Shown: piece after piece, positions 32,991-42,948 of the stretch | Layout of the letters: each line of letters begins with the position of its first letter | How positions within the stretch are numbered: the stretch's first letter is position 1 | Source: Galerina marginata | Lineage: Eukaryota; Basidiomycota; Agaricomycetes; Agaricales; Galerinaceae | Length of the DNA stretch: 64,000 nt | Direction of reading: 5' to 3' | Assembly: GCA_023014335.1 (NCBI GenBank) | Contig: JAECYW010000033.1 | Location: 434,001-498,000, forward strand | Notes under the pieces: generated by a model | Database searches by the model: none | Told to the model about the DNA's origin: nothing | The model's input: only the letters and a program-made list of their open reading frames with translations | Translations under genes and position numbers: made by a program

Positions 32991-34168
32991 TCAAACGTCC
33001 CCGAGGTTATCATCTGGAAATTCAGTCCTTCCTTTTTTGGCGACTGCCAAAGGGATAGTAAGAGGTCCTTTTACACCGCGCAGCCATCGAACGCAGCTTA
33101 GATTTCCCATAGAGAGCGGGTTATGAAGGTCGACGCGCTGGAGAGTGGGACACTTTGTGAAGAGCCCTGGAATAAGTGCATGGTGTTTTATCAAGCTCGC
33201 ATTGTCCCGAGCCACGCTAGGTGACTCTAGGACGAAGAGGACACGCAAGTTTGGGAGGGTCGGTACGGCCGCCCAGTCCTACAGATGGGTTAGAGTTAGA
33301 AGAAAGCGAGAGATCGAGGTCGGATGCGAACCTCGGGCAGCATAGCTTCGATTTCCAAGAATCGGAGGGAGCGCAGGTAGGCGTTAGCCGGATTGATCAC
33401 CTTGAACATGGAGTGCGGGAACAGCTTGACTTCCGCCATACTGTACGACAAAGAACGGAGGTTGTTTAGTTCTTCTTTAATGTCGCTGAACGAGTTGGCC
33501 GAAATATGGATCGGATGTTTTCTTTCCCAGTCCCATTCGTACTCCCACTCAAATCGCACAACTTTGCGACCAGGTAAGATACACTTGGCGGCGAACGAGT
33601 TTCCAGTGAGCACCTTCAGGTTCGGGCATGCGATCGGGGACAGGGGCCGCATCACAGCGGTTTGGAAGTGGTAGAAACTGAGGGAAGAGAGATCTGGTTG
33701 ATCTTCGAGGAACGGTTCAATGTCGAGTGCATTGCCTTGGAAGAGGGCTACATCCAGGGATTCGAGACGGAACGGACACTTGGGAAAGGGGATTTCAGCT
33801 AGATCGTGTGCAACGTTGAGGTGCATGGTTTTGACGTTGACAATATTCTGTAGCCAGCCCTTGAGGGGCTCAAACCTGAGAGAGGATTCAGAGGACGAAT
33901 CTGGGTAGAGCGTGCCGTGATAATATTTCAGAAGGCTCGCGAGGTAAGGGCTATTTAGCATCGTTTGGACGAAGCTGAAGAATTTGTCGTCAACGGAGTC
34001 GTAATTTAGGAGGGTGACTTCGGAATAGATCAACGGAGTGACTAGGATGTACAGATTGCGGCAGGCAAGAGAAACCGCGCACAGAGCTTTCATGTCGAGC
34101 TTGTTTTCTGGTCTAAGGTTATCGAGGATGATCTGAATAATTTCGGGCGGCAGTTCTGGTTGAGGCAT
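32991..34168 (-). CDS. F-box family B, copy 9 (intact)
   Basis: The CDS is complement(join(32991..33278,33332..34168)), 374 residues. It starts MPQPELPPEIIQIILDNLRP with AVSLACRNLYILVTPLIYSE, then LRFEPLKGWLQNIVNVKTMH, CPFRLESLDVALFQGNALDI and ACPNLKVLTGNSFAAKCILP. It goes on EWEYEWDWERKHPIHISANS and LRFLEIEAMLPE. The 53-bp intron is followed by DWAAVPTLPNLRVLFVLE, LHNPLSM, CVRWLRG and AKKGRTEFPDDNLGDV. It is nearly identical to copy 10, with matching flanks, so the pair arose by recent tandem duplication. It is a putative SCF substrate receptor. Confidence 0.88.
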
Positions 34169-34479
34169 TGAGAATCTATGCTAGTTCAGTGCACGGGAAT
34201 TCGATGAGATGAGAGGGAGCAGTGAGTGAAAGGCGCAATCTCAGCCAATCTGTTTGTTTTGGCATGTTGATTAACCCAAGTCAGGTTCCTTGGTGTCCAG
34301 CGTGAGTTATAGTTAGTGCATACATGGCCCAGTTTGTCGTCTATTTCTGAAGCTGATCAGTATTAATTTAATCACTACCTCCGCAGCATTTACAGAAGTC
34401 GTGCGCCATCTAAACCGTGCAAAAGGCGGGAGCACTATGCACTGGGACGGACTTATCCACCAAGATCAACAAATTTGAA

Positions 34480-34880
34480 AGTTAGGTCAGGTGCAATCCA
34501 ACAAAGTCTGAGGATGACAGGAGGCTGGTCCCTTCGCTCATAATGGCGTCGGGGATACGTTGAGCATCGGCAGGTCGGGTATTTGAGGAGAGCTCGATGA
34601 TGCAGGCTGGTCGAGCAAGCTCACTACTCAGAAGAAAATTTAATTAGATAATGGCGAAGTGCGAGACAGCGAGTCGCGGAGTTTGAGGTTGACGATGCGA
34701 GATGGAAGCTCAGAGGCGTTTCGAGAGTCTGTGTGGTAACTGGAATGAGCATAAACGCGCGGAAATTAGTGCCGAGATACTCGAGAATAGCGACTCTGAT
34801 GACAAGCGAGGAAACCGAGTGGTGTTTATTAAGCATGTTAGCAAGCAAGCAGAATGCTTTCAAGTGGGACAAAGGATACG
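34480..34880 (-). pseudogene. Decayed family B F-box relic between copies 9 and 10
   Basis: On the minus strand, MLNKHHSVSSLVI corresponds to the MLNN.HLASLV motif of intact copies. Nearer 34600 a block reading LLDQPASS and then SSPQIPDL corresponds to the VDQPA..ELFSKCPTL region of exon 2, with most of the middle missing. Frames are broken. The new C-terminus of copy 10 runs into the right edge of this relic. Confidence 0.5.
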
Positions 34881-36179
34881 TAAACCATCACCTAGCCTTA
34901 ACAGACAGAAGACCGAATTCAGAAGTGAGAATATCTCGACATAATGAAGGGAAGGAAGGAGTGGGTTCATAATCGTCCTTGGTATTGACACGGTATCAAA
35001 CGTCCTCGAGGTTATCGTCCAGAAATTCGGTCCGTCCTTTTCAGCGACGTCCAAAGGGATGATTTCAGGTCCCTTGGCACCGCGCAGCCATCGACGGCAG
35101 CTTCGATTTCGCATAAAGACCGGGTTATAAAGGTCGATGCGTCGGAGGATAGGGCATTTTTTGAAGAGCTCTGGGATAAGTGCTTGGTTCTGTAATAAGC
35201 TCGCATTTCCCAAACCCACGTTGGGTGACTCTAGGACGAAGAGGACACGCAGGTTTGGGAGGGTCGGTATAGCCGCCCAGTCCTACAGATGGGTTAGAGT
35301 TAAAAATTGGGGAAGAAAACGCGAGAGAGAGCGGACGCGAACCTCGGGAAGCAAAGCTTCAATCTCCAAGAATCGGAGGGAACGCAGGTAAGCGTTAGCC
35401 GGATTGATCACCTTGAACATGGACTGGGGGAACAACTTAACGTCCGCCACAATGTAAGACAAAGAACGGAGGTTGTTTAGTTCTTCTTTAATGTCGCCGA
35501 ACGAGTTGGCCGAGAGATGGATCGGATGTCTTCTGTCCCAGTCCCATTCGTACTGCCACTCAAATCGCACAACTTTGCGACCGGGCAAGATGTACTTGGC
35601 GGCGAACGAGTTTCCAGTGAGCACCTTCAGGTTGGGGCATGCGAGTGGGGACAGGGGTTGCATTGCAATAGTTTCGAAGCGGTAGAATTTGAGGGAAGAA
35701 ATACTTGGTTGATCTTCGAGGAAGGGTTCAATATCCAGTTCACGGCCTTCGAAAAAGGCTACTTCCAGAGATTCGAGACGGAACGGACACTTGGGAAAGG
35801 GGATTTCAGCCAGATCGTGCGCAACATTGAGGTGCATGGTTTTGACGTTGACAATATTCTGTAGCCAGCCCTTGAGTGGCTCAAACCTGAGAGAGGATTC
35901 GGAGGACGAATCTGGGTAGAGCGTGCCGGTGTAAGATTTCAGAAGGCTCGCAAGATATGGATTGTTTAACATCGTTTCGACAAAGCTGAAGAATTTGTCG
36001 TCAACGGAGTCGAAATTTAAGAGGGTGACTTCAGAATAGATTAATGGAGTGGCGAGGTTGTGTAGATTGCGGCTTGCAAGAGAAACCGCGCACAGAGTTT
36101 CTATGTCAAGCTCGTTTGCTTGGCCAAGGTTATCGAGGATGATTTGGATAATTTCGGGCGGCAGTTCCGGTTGAGGCAT
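34860..36179 (-). CDS. F-box family B, copy 10 (late frameshift, new C-terminus)
   Basis: As it stands the CDS is complement(join(34860..35282,35343..36179)), 419 residues. Exon 1 is intact: MPQPELPPEIIQIILDNLGQ, SLASRNLHNLATPLIYSE, WLQNIVNVKTMH, LKVLTGNSFAAKYILPGRK, LRFLEIEALLPE. Exon 2 begins DWAAIPTLPNLRVLFVLE and keeps CRRWLRG. In the last motif one G is missing: AEKGRTEFLDDN becomes AEKDGPNFW. The protein runs on about 45 residues past the ancestral stop (near 34996) before ending at 34860. The other frame still reads the conserved end, so the deletion is recent or a base-call error. The F-box and leucine-rich part would be unaffected. Confidence 0.75.
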
Positions 36180-36449
36180 CGAGAATCTATGCTAGTTTCA
36201 ATGTATGGAGTGACGGGAAAGATGAAAGCGAAGGCGTAGGTGATTGTTTTGGCATATTTGATAAGACTTTCAGACCTTTCGGCTTGAGTTCGGCACAACG
36301 TTCACTACAAGTAACTCCCCTCCTTGGCCCAATCCCATCACTGGAATCGCAACTCGAGGTATCAACTACATTTTACTCTTATATTGCAATTCTATTTACT
36401 CTCCTTTCATTTTTCCTCAGGTATTTGTGCCAGGAAGATTTATTAGGTT

Positions 36450-36458
36450 TATAAATAG
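36450..36458 (+). promoter_or_regulatory. Candidate TATA box
   Basis: TATAAATAG lies 117 bp upstream of the main ATG (36567) and 58 bp upstream of the short upstream ORF, in an otherwise ordinary 5' flank. Assigned by position and motif. Confidence 0.45.
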
Positions 36459-36507
36459 CGCCAAATCCGGCATCAGCGGCCCTTCCAAGTTTCAACTTTC
36501 CACCACC

Positions 36508-36552
36508 ATGGCTCGTCGAGTTCCCAGCTTACGTTCCACTTCAATTCCTTAG
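36508..36552 (+). promoter_or_regulatory. Upstream ORF with strong start context
   Basis: CCACCATGG starts a 14-codon ORF (MARRVPSLRSTSIP) ending in TAG only 14 bp before the main ATG at 36567. The start context is near-ideal. If the transcript begins upstream of it, for example from the TATA-like motif at 36450, ribosomes would have to reinitiate or leak past it, so it may keep expression of the downstream protein low. Confidence 0.5.
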
Positions 36553-36566
36553 ATTTCCTACATAAA

Positions 36567-38512
36567 ATGGCGTATTCTTCACCCTTATCAAGCACGAAAA
36601 GCAAGAACAAGCCGCCTTTCGTGCCTTCGCCGCGCTGGCTTTCAGAATCACCTGCATACGTGCCCGCCTTTGCAGAGGTTGACTCCTCCGGCCGTCCTTT
36701 ATCTGGTCATTCATCTCAACCAGCCTACTCTGCTGACCTTAGGTCGCCCATTCCACCTCCGCCAGCGAACCTCTACCCACCAGGCACGCCTGCAGCGTTC
36801 AACGTGGACCCAGGTGTTCCCTTTTTGGCAACCGAAGGTCCTTCAGATGCTGGTTCGGATAATGGTTCTGTCAGAGACGAACCCCAGGAGGAAAAGAGGT
36901 TTGTAGGTGGGCTGGTAACGGGCATCAAGAAAGTCGTGCGGAACTCGCTGCGGGCTGCATCGAGGAGCCAATACCAGCAGCAACAGCAGTACCGGCCGCA
37001 GCAGCATCCTGGGTGGAATCAGAGCATCTACGCTCAACCACCCGAAGTTCGGGACTCAGGATACGCCGCATCCTCCTCTCAACTTGCATCAGCTCCCCTT
37101 GGACCGGCTCCTGGCGTTCTATCGCCTATTCAAGATGTCCAATCTCCCCCACAATCTTCGCACCGGGTGGAGACCATTTATTCCTCACCACGCCCTCCCT
37201 CAGAGACGCTTATTGGCCATGCAGAACCCAAGTTCGGCAGACAACGTACGCCCTCCGTGGCTCCGCAGGAAATTATCCCTCCAGAATCGATCTTGAGCCC
37301 CGTGTCAGCCTCCCTCGAACCTGGCTCCGACTACGGCGCAATGAATGCCACGCCTCCACCTAGCGAAGCCTCGCTGCGCACTTATTTTAAACGCGTGAAG
37401 AAGATCGCAAAAGATGTGCATGACCTCCCGTGGGTCGCAAAAGAGCGGGTAACGACGGATTACTACCCCGAGCGGACACGCCGCCGTGACGAACCGAAAC
37501 ACCCCGCTATCGCGTGGCGCAGTCATGCGTTTGCTCAGATGAACTATCGGGCGTCGTTTGGGGCAAGCACGCCTGTGGACGAAGAAAAGTACGAAGAGTC
37601 GGGAGCAGTATCCTCCCTGTCAACGCTCCACACCAAAGATCACGTAGTGCCATGGACCTCAACGATGAATTTGACGCAAATCCTACGCCTGTGCCCCAAG
37701 GCACGCCTCACGGGTCCGGTTATTTTCCGTTTACCCCCTCTCGCGATAACCTTCCGGCAGATCCGCCTCAAGCCCAACCACTATTTACCCTACCTCCATC
37801 CCAACCTCAAATACAAACGCCAGCTCAACGATCGAACCAGCCTCCCTTGCCTACAGGCTCGATTCTCCTCCAAAGCAATCCCAATCCGCCCGACGCCCAC
37901 CGCTTAATGTCTCCATCCCAGCCCTGGTCAGCCGCTGTCCGCAGCGCCCAACACACCCCCATATTCCCTGTCACGGGCCGGGAATCCTTCCAATACGACA
38001 CGCCGAACATCAACACGCCTGATATCCCGTCTCCCAGGACACCGCCTGTACAAACTCCGAAACAGAGGGCGGCGTCGATATCAAATTCTTATTCACAGTC
38101 TCATCCTCAAATTCCTGCTGATCTAAACCAATACGGTGATAGGTCGATCCGGTTGACGAGCCAACGGCCTGCGTATGATTATGATTATTATAATGATGAT
38201 ATCGACAACTACACGCCAACTCCTGCGCCTGGACACACTCACCGCCGCCGTGCATCACAGTCACAATCCGGAGCCGTTCCCAGAACTCCCAGAACTCCAA
38301 GGACACCGGCCGCTCAGGCTTATACTCCTGCAGCCCATGGCCAAAACTTAGACGAGTGGGAAGCATTCCCGCAGGAGAGGCATGGGTACGTCCCGTCTCA
38401 TCTCGCGGAGAACTATTATGGGATGCGCTATGGGCCAGGGGTCCACGCGCAGCGCCCGCCTTTCGCCCCGCCGCCGCTGTCGGGCCCGTCTTCTGTAGCC
38501 TCGGTGCGATAA
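36567..38512 (+). CDS. Proline-rich conserved fungal protein, function unknown
   Basis: The CDS is probably join(36567..37588,37648..38512), 628 residues. The intron is inferred because the frame must change between 37575 and 37650. Donor GTACGA at 37589 and acceptor GTAG at 37647 (59 bp) keep phase; an acceptor nine bases earlier also works. The protein is mostly disordered (Pro, Ser, Thr, Gln). Two ordered parts stand out: an amphipathic basic helix FVGGLVTGIKKVVRNSLRAA at about residue 112, and LRTYFKRVKKIAKDVHDLPW followed by ERVTTDYYPERTRRRDEP around residue 270. It ends with PRTPRTPRTP repeats and a NLDEWEAFPQERHGYVPSHL block. No named domain is recognised. The pattern suggests a scaffold or membrane-associating protein, by inference only. 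Confidence 0.7.
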
Positions 38513-38782
38513 CTTAGACTTTTGGTACTTAGAATGGAGTCGATTTCAATCTTGATTTCTTGCCTGCTTTGAGGGGGTTTCGCAGGCTGTAACTCTCTCG
38601 ATGCCTAATGTTATCTGACTGATAATATTCTTTTTCTTGGGCCTTTTGTTTGTATGTAATATCGTAGCAAGGATGGCTGTATATCTGTAGCGGTAATTAT
38701 AAAGTATGTACATGCGAATTATAATTAAAAATCTTGATTCGAGTAAGTAAACTAGTGTCGTCCATTATGTACTATTAAATCC

Positions 38783-40403
38783 CTATTCGCTGGCAGGGAG
38801 TCCACTAGCCAACGCCTTCCACTCTTCAGACAAGGCTGACGAGACAGCAAATGTTAAACTCTCGATTTGCGCCGGAGCTTGACGGTCTCCTGGTAATATG
38901 GCCTTGAATCTATCCGTGATGACAGAGTGTTCGAGGCCACGCATCGTAAGCAACTCATACTTCGTGAAGCCTGCCGTCTGTAGGTCGCCCAGGACACGAG
39001 GATTGTAGTAGTTCCGACCTCCGAAGAATGCCGTCATCTCGTCTGTCAAGTCGTCATCATTGGGCGATACTGAAGCTGCAGTGGTAGAAGTTTCCTGAGT
39101 TTGGTGTTTGGGTTCCGTTGGTAGTTGGAGGTCCTGTTCAATTTCCTCGTTCTTGTCATCATCATCATTGGGCGATGCTGAAGCTGCAGTGGTAGAAGTT
39201 TCCTGGGTTTGGTGTATGCGTTTTGCTGGTGGTTGAAGGTCCTGTTCAACTTCCTCGTTCTCAACCACTTCTTGTTCTTCTCTTTTACGCTTTGTCTTTA
39301 TCTATGGGTATACCAGTGGAGTAGTGGAATGTTAGATAGAATCATCGAGAATATTTGAACTAATCACTTGCCTCCGTCTCCTCAGGAGGAGGAGAAGGCT
39401 CGGAGTCGCTCGGCGCCAAGGCATCCTGCAACTGGCGATTGAAAGTGGTTATCAGAAGATTAGTAGTTATTAAGATCATCATAAATGGGACGGACACACC
39501 GGTTTACTTGGCGCCTTTTCTTTCTTTGGAGCTGCTGGCCCAGACCGATAAATAATAGGACCAGCTCTTACCCCGCTGCAGCCTCCACTCTGCACCTGCA
39601 ACCTGCCCTTGGTCGCACCGCGTACGGGTTGGCTCTCTATGTTGGAATCGCTTTCTTCAGTGTCGGATGATTCTGATTTGGCCTTCATAGGTTTCGGAGG
39701 CGGCACAGCACGACTACTACCCAGCCGATTTGACTGAGCACCCTTTTTATGCTGTGGGATCACCTCCGATTGAGCTTTTATCCCCTTCTTAGTTTTGTTC
39801 ATCACTATGTTGGAATCACTTTCTTCAGTGTCGGATGATTCTGATTCGTCCTTCCTAGGTTTCGGAGGCGGCGCAGCACGGCTACCACCCAGCCGATTTG
39901 ACTGAGCACCCTTTTTATGCTGTGGGATCACCTCCGATCGAGCTTTTATCCCTTCTCAGTTGTGTTCGTCTCAGCATCCCTTCGAGCCCTCTTCCTAGCC
40001 TTCCTTCTCTGTGTTTTCTACTCGCCAAGAATCAATTATGCTCTAGGAAAAACTCAGAGCGTTGAATAATTGCTTACGCTGAGAGGAGGTTTGGTATCTT
40101 CTTCGCTATCACTGCTGGAAGATGACGAGCACCTCTGTCATTAATGTCCATTAGCCCAAACGCCAAGCGCAGCAGCAAACAATCCAAACCTGAGCAGCCG
40201 GATTTGAAGCAATCACAGCTTGCATCGCCTGAGATTTTGTCTAGTTATTATCCAGATACTCGATAACCAGGAAGACCTGACGCATTGGCTGTCGCGTCAT
40301 AACCCCTAGGTTTGGGAATCGTACTTACGGCAACAGCATTTTCGCAGTCGGATGAACTCGAGTCACTTTCTGAAGAAGGCATATCCTCCTCTTCTGAAGA
40401 CAC
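38783..40403 (-). pseudogene. Disordered repeat protein with a frameshift (gene or young pseudogene)
   Basis: Exons on the minus strand are 40403-40329 (first exon or part of it), 40228-40190, 40134-40078, 40017-39500, 39425-39372 and 39301-38783. The intron between 39371 and 39302 uses a GC donor (GAG|GCAAGT). An early ATG at 40382 gives MPSSESDSSSSDCENAVA. The 40017-39500 exon holds two near-identical copies of a roughly 60-residue unit (SEVIPQHKKGAQSNRLG, PPPKPRKDESESSDTEESDS). The last exon repeats a second unit (NEEVEQDLQ, HQTQETSTTAASASPNDDDD) and ends in an ordered block (FFGGRNYYNPRVLGDLQTAG). A missing G near 39950 breaks the frame: TTEKG-stop against KTKKGIKAQ in the sister repeat. 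The upstream exon is unresolved. Probably nuclear, by composition. Confidence 0.6.
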
Positions 40404-40600
40404 CTGTTGCTAGCCAAAGAATGAAGCAGAGAGCTCGAAGAAACGTCGTACGACTCCGAGACAAGTCAAAAAGGCAGAAATCTGGGGTTTGGCTGATGGC
40501 AACGTGACCGCGTCATAGAGCGTTGATCAGGTGATTAGAGGCACCGACTAATCATCGATCATTTTGATGGCATTTTAACCATTCCAACCTCAACGATGCC

Positions 40601-42110
40601 ATGAACAACCTCAAAGCCTTCAGCCGTGCTGTTCATTTACTTCATAGGCCATCCGAAGCAGCTCTGAAGTTCCCAGAAGAGGCGCTCGGACTTTCCGTCG
40701 CTGAAAAGGGTGGTTTTTACGCGGCTGCCTTGGGGTCGACGCTTAAGGCAAGGTACACTTTGGTTGGCAAGCTGGGATGGGGGATCCATTCCAGTGTTTG
40801 GCTCGCGCGAGACTTAAGGTGCGTCTGATATTTATATTGAAATACAAATGCTTCAGTTCGTCTATTTTGCGTGTAGGCAACAACAGCGTCATGTCGCTGT
40901 CAAAATACTGTCAGCCCATGCAACACAAGTTCAAGGCAAGTTCGCCGACGAGCTCAATATTCTTAGACGGATCAACAGCAGCGACACGAAAGAACATCCT
41001 GGTCGAAAACATGTTACCACCCTGCTAGACAACTTTACAATTACGGGTCATCATGGCGCTCATCTTTGCCTTGTTTCTGCGGCTTGTGGTGCTTTCAAGG
41101 GTCCGATATTTAATTCCGGTCAGAAGCTGCCAGTTGCCTTCGTGAAGGTAATCGGGAGGCAGCTATTGCTTGCTCTGGACTATTTGCATCGCGAATGTCG
41201 AATTATTCATACAGGTACGTTTATAGTCTTATTTTCCTTGCAAATTCTTATGGCCTCGAAAGACCTCAAATCCGACAACATTCTTGTCAGCCTTCAAGAT
41301 ACAGAACAGCCTTTCCAACGTTACTCGACCAGACTATCAGAATCGGAGGCTTTCCATGATACGACTCTACCTGTTGTATCCTGCCCAATCGTTGAGTTCA
41401 GCACCAATAACACGCAGCGCAACGACAACCCACAACCTGGTTTTGAAGTTCAGTTGACAGATTTCGGGACCGGTGAGCGATCTTCCATATTTCTCGCAAA
41501 TCCACGGTTGACCTTGAATTATTTAGCGGCGATGGTGGATGGTCCACATGCAGACGTTATCCAGCCTTACGCCTTGCGTGCCCCAGAAGTTATCTTGGGC
41601 AACGGGTGGCATACCGCCGCGGATATCTGGAACTTAGGATGTTTGGTGTGTTTAATTCTATCCATTGTAGTCGTTGCGGCACAGTACCACTCATTGCGAT
41701 TTCTAGTTATTTGAATTTCTTACTGGAAGCTGGCTCTTTTCCCCGCGAGGCGGACCCACCTGGAGCGCGGAATCCTACCATCTTGCCCATATGCCTGTCA
41801 TAGCCGGAGAAGGATTCGATCTCGAGTACATCCGAAAGGGAAAGTATTTCGAAAAGTACTTTACACCCGAAGGTGACTTGCTATCTTATGAAGTAGAAAA
41901 TGCTCGCTAAAACGAATCGTATCTATAGGCCATCTAACCCTCCAAGTGCAGAAAATTCGGAACCTGGAGCAAGCTCTGGACGCTTATCGGGTCTTGGACG
42001 ATGCTGAGAAACCGCGTTGTGTTGATTTCTTGAAGTCTATGTTGCGGTTAAAACCTTCGGATCGAAGTACGGCTGCCGAACTGCTCGAACATAGTTGGAT
42101 TAAACCTTGA
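40601..42110 (+). CDS. SRPK-like serine/threonine protein kinase
   Basis: The CDS is join(40601..40818,40877..41214,41263..41472,41527..41645,41707..41872,41929..42110), 410 residues. All five introns are 48-61 bp and all phases close. Kinase landmarks in order are: glycine loop KLGWGIHSSVWLARD (about residue 57), VAVKIL with the ATP-site lysine, a Glu in ADELNILR, and the catalytic loop IIHTDLKSDNIL, with HTD in place of HRD as in SR-protein kinases. Then come DFGTA, RAPEVILGNGWHTAADIWNL, GCLLFEFLTG and a C-lobe end HSWIKP. The insert between the two catalytic motifs is short and acidic or polar, as in the expanded fungal SRPK-like group. It is likely active. The substrate is not predictable and SR-protein phosphorylation is only inferred from the subfamily. 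Confidence 0.9.
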
Positions 42111-42126
42111 GGCTTTGATCCTGTTC

Positions 42127-42175
42127 AATGACAGATTCGATGTTACGGCGATGGTAGATCCAGCCCTACGCCCTG
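42127..42175 (+). pseudogene. Short relic of the kinase gene
   Basis: The stretch CGGCGATGGT, then ATCCAGCCCTACGCCCTGCG, closely repeats the part of the kinase's fourth exon around 41527-41585 that encodes AAMVDG and IQPYALRAPE. It has an internal deletion and a changed end. It starts 17 bp after the kinase stop codon, so a second tandem kinase copy once existed here and was mostly deleted. Confidence 0.55.
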
Positions 42176-42399
42176 CGTGCCTCAGGAGTTTCTTGAGCTG
42201 TTTCCGCCGGTACACCCACATCTCACTGCAGAAATCTATTATGCACCAGCCAGTCGTTTCACTGCCGCTGTCTGGCCCCTTCTTTATTGGTTCGTTACGC
42301 CAATGGTTGGGTAATTTGAAAATGATCCGTGAAGTAGTGCGGTTGTCACAATTTTGTTTTATAGTTCAGTCGTCTTTCGTAAGTAGGGATTACATTCAG

Positions 42400-42760
42400 G
42401 TTATGGAATTGTAGAAGAATTACTTGATTACACGTCTACGGGTAAGTATAATTGGCATCGCATGAGCCCGACTTACGCGAAAGTTGAAACATTCTCCGTG
42501 ACCCCACTCCTGATTGCCAGGCGATATGCCGTCCTTTACAACAGGCCGCCTTGTTATTGGCGGGCTACCGACGGAAAAAAGGATTACACGGCTAATTGAA
42601 TGTCGTAAGTATATGTGCAGTCGCCAGTGACCTCCACCGACCTGATTTCATTAATCAAAGAGAATACGTTATAGGCCCGACTATAGATCTCTATCAGGCT
42701 GGGAATTGGGTCAACAACGCCGTTGTGCAGTTCTTGCTGAGAGGCACTGTAATTAGATAG
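42400..42760 (+). CDS. Three phase-consistent exons of an unrecognised gene (3' part)
   Basis: Exons 42400-42441, 42522-42605 and 42675-42760 join in frame through two introns with excellent donors (GGTAAGTATA, CGTAAGTATATG) and AG acceptors. They read YGIVEELLDYTSTGD, then MPSFTTGRLVIGGLPTEKR, TRLIECRPTIDLYQAGNWV and NNAVVQFLLRGTVIR before a stop. The sequence looks coding but the family is not recognised. The 5' part is unclear: the region 42170-42330 has two overlapping open frames, one reading ELFPPVHPHLTAEIYYAPA, neither joined with certainty. It may be a truncated gene after the kinase relic. It is convergent with the DUF6533 gene. Confidence 0.45.
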
Positions 42761-42948
42761 TCCAATTTCGAGGGCTTCGGGCAGAAGTCCCTCTGCCGAA
42801 AATGACTACCCTTCTTATAATCCAAGCTGGGTGCTCCGAGTCGTCTGTCGGGGTATATGTAACCCGCCATGTTTCCGGGTCTAGGGTTGCCTATAGCTGG
42901 GTGGAGGAATTTCAGCGTCATCTATCCCGACGTCTTATGCCGTCCGCG

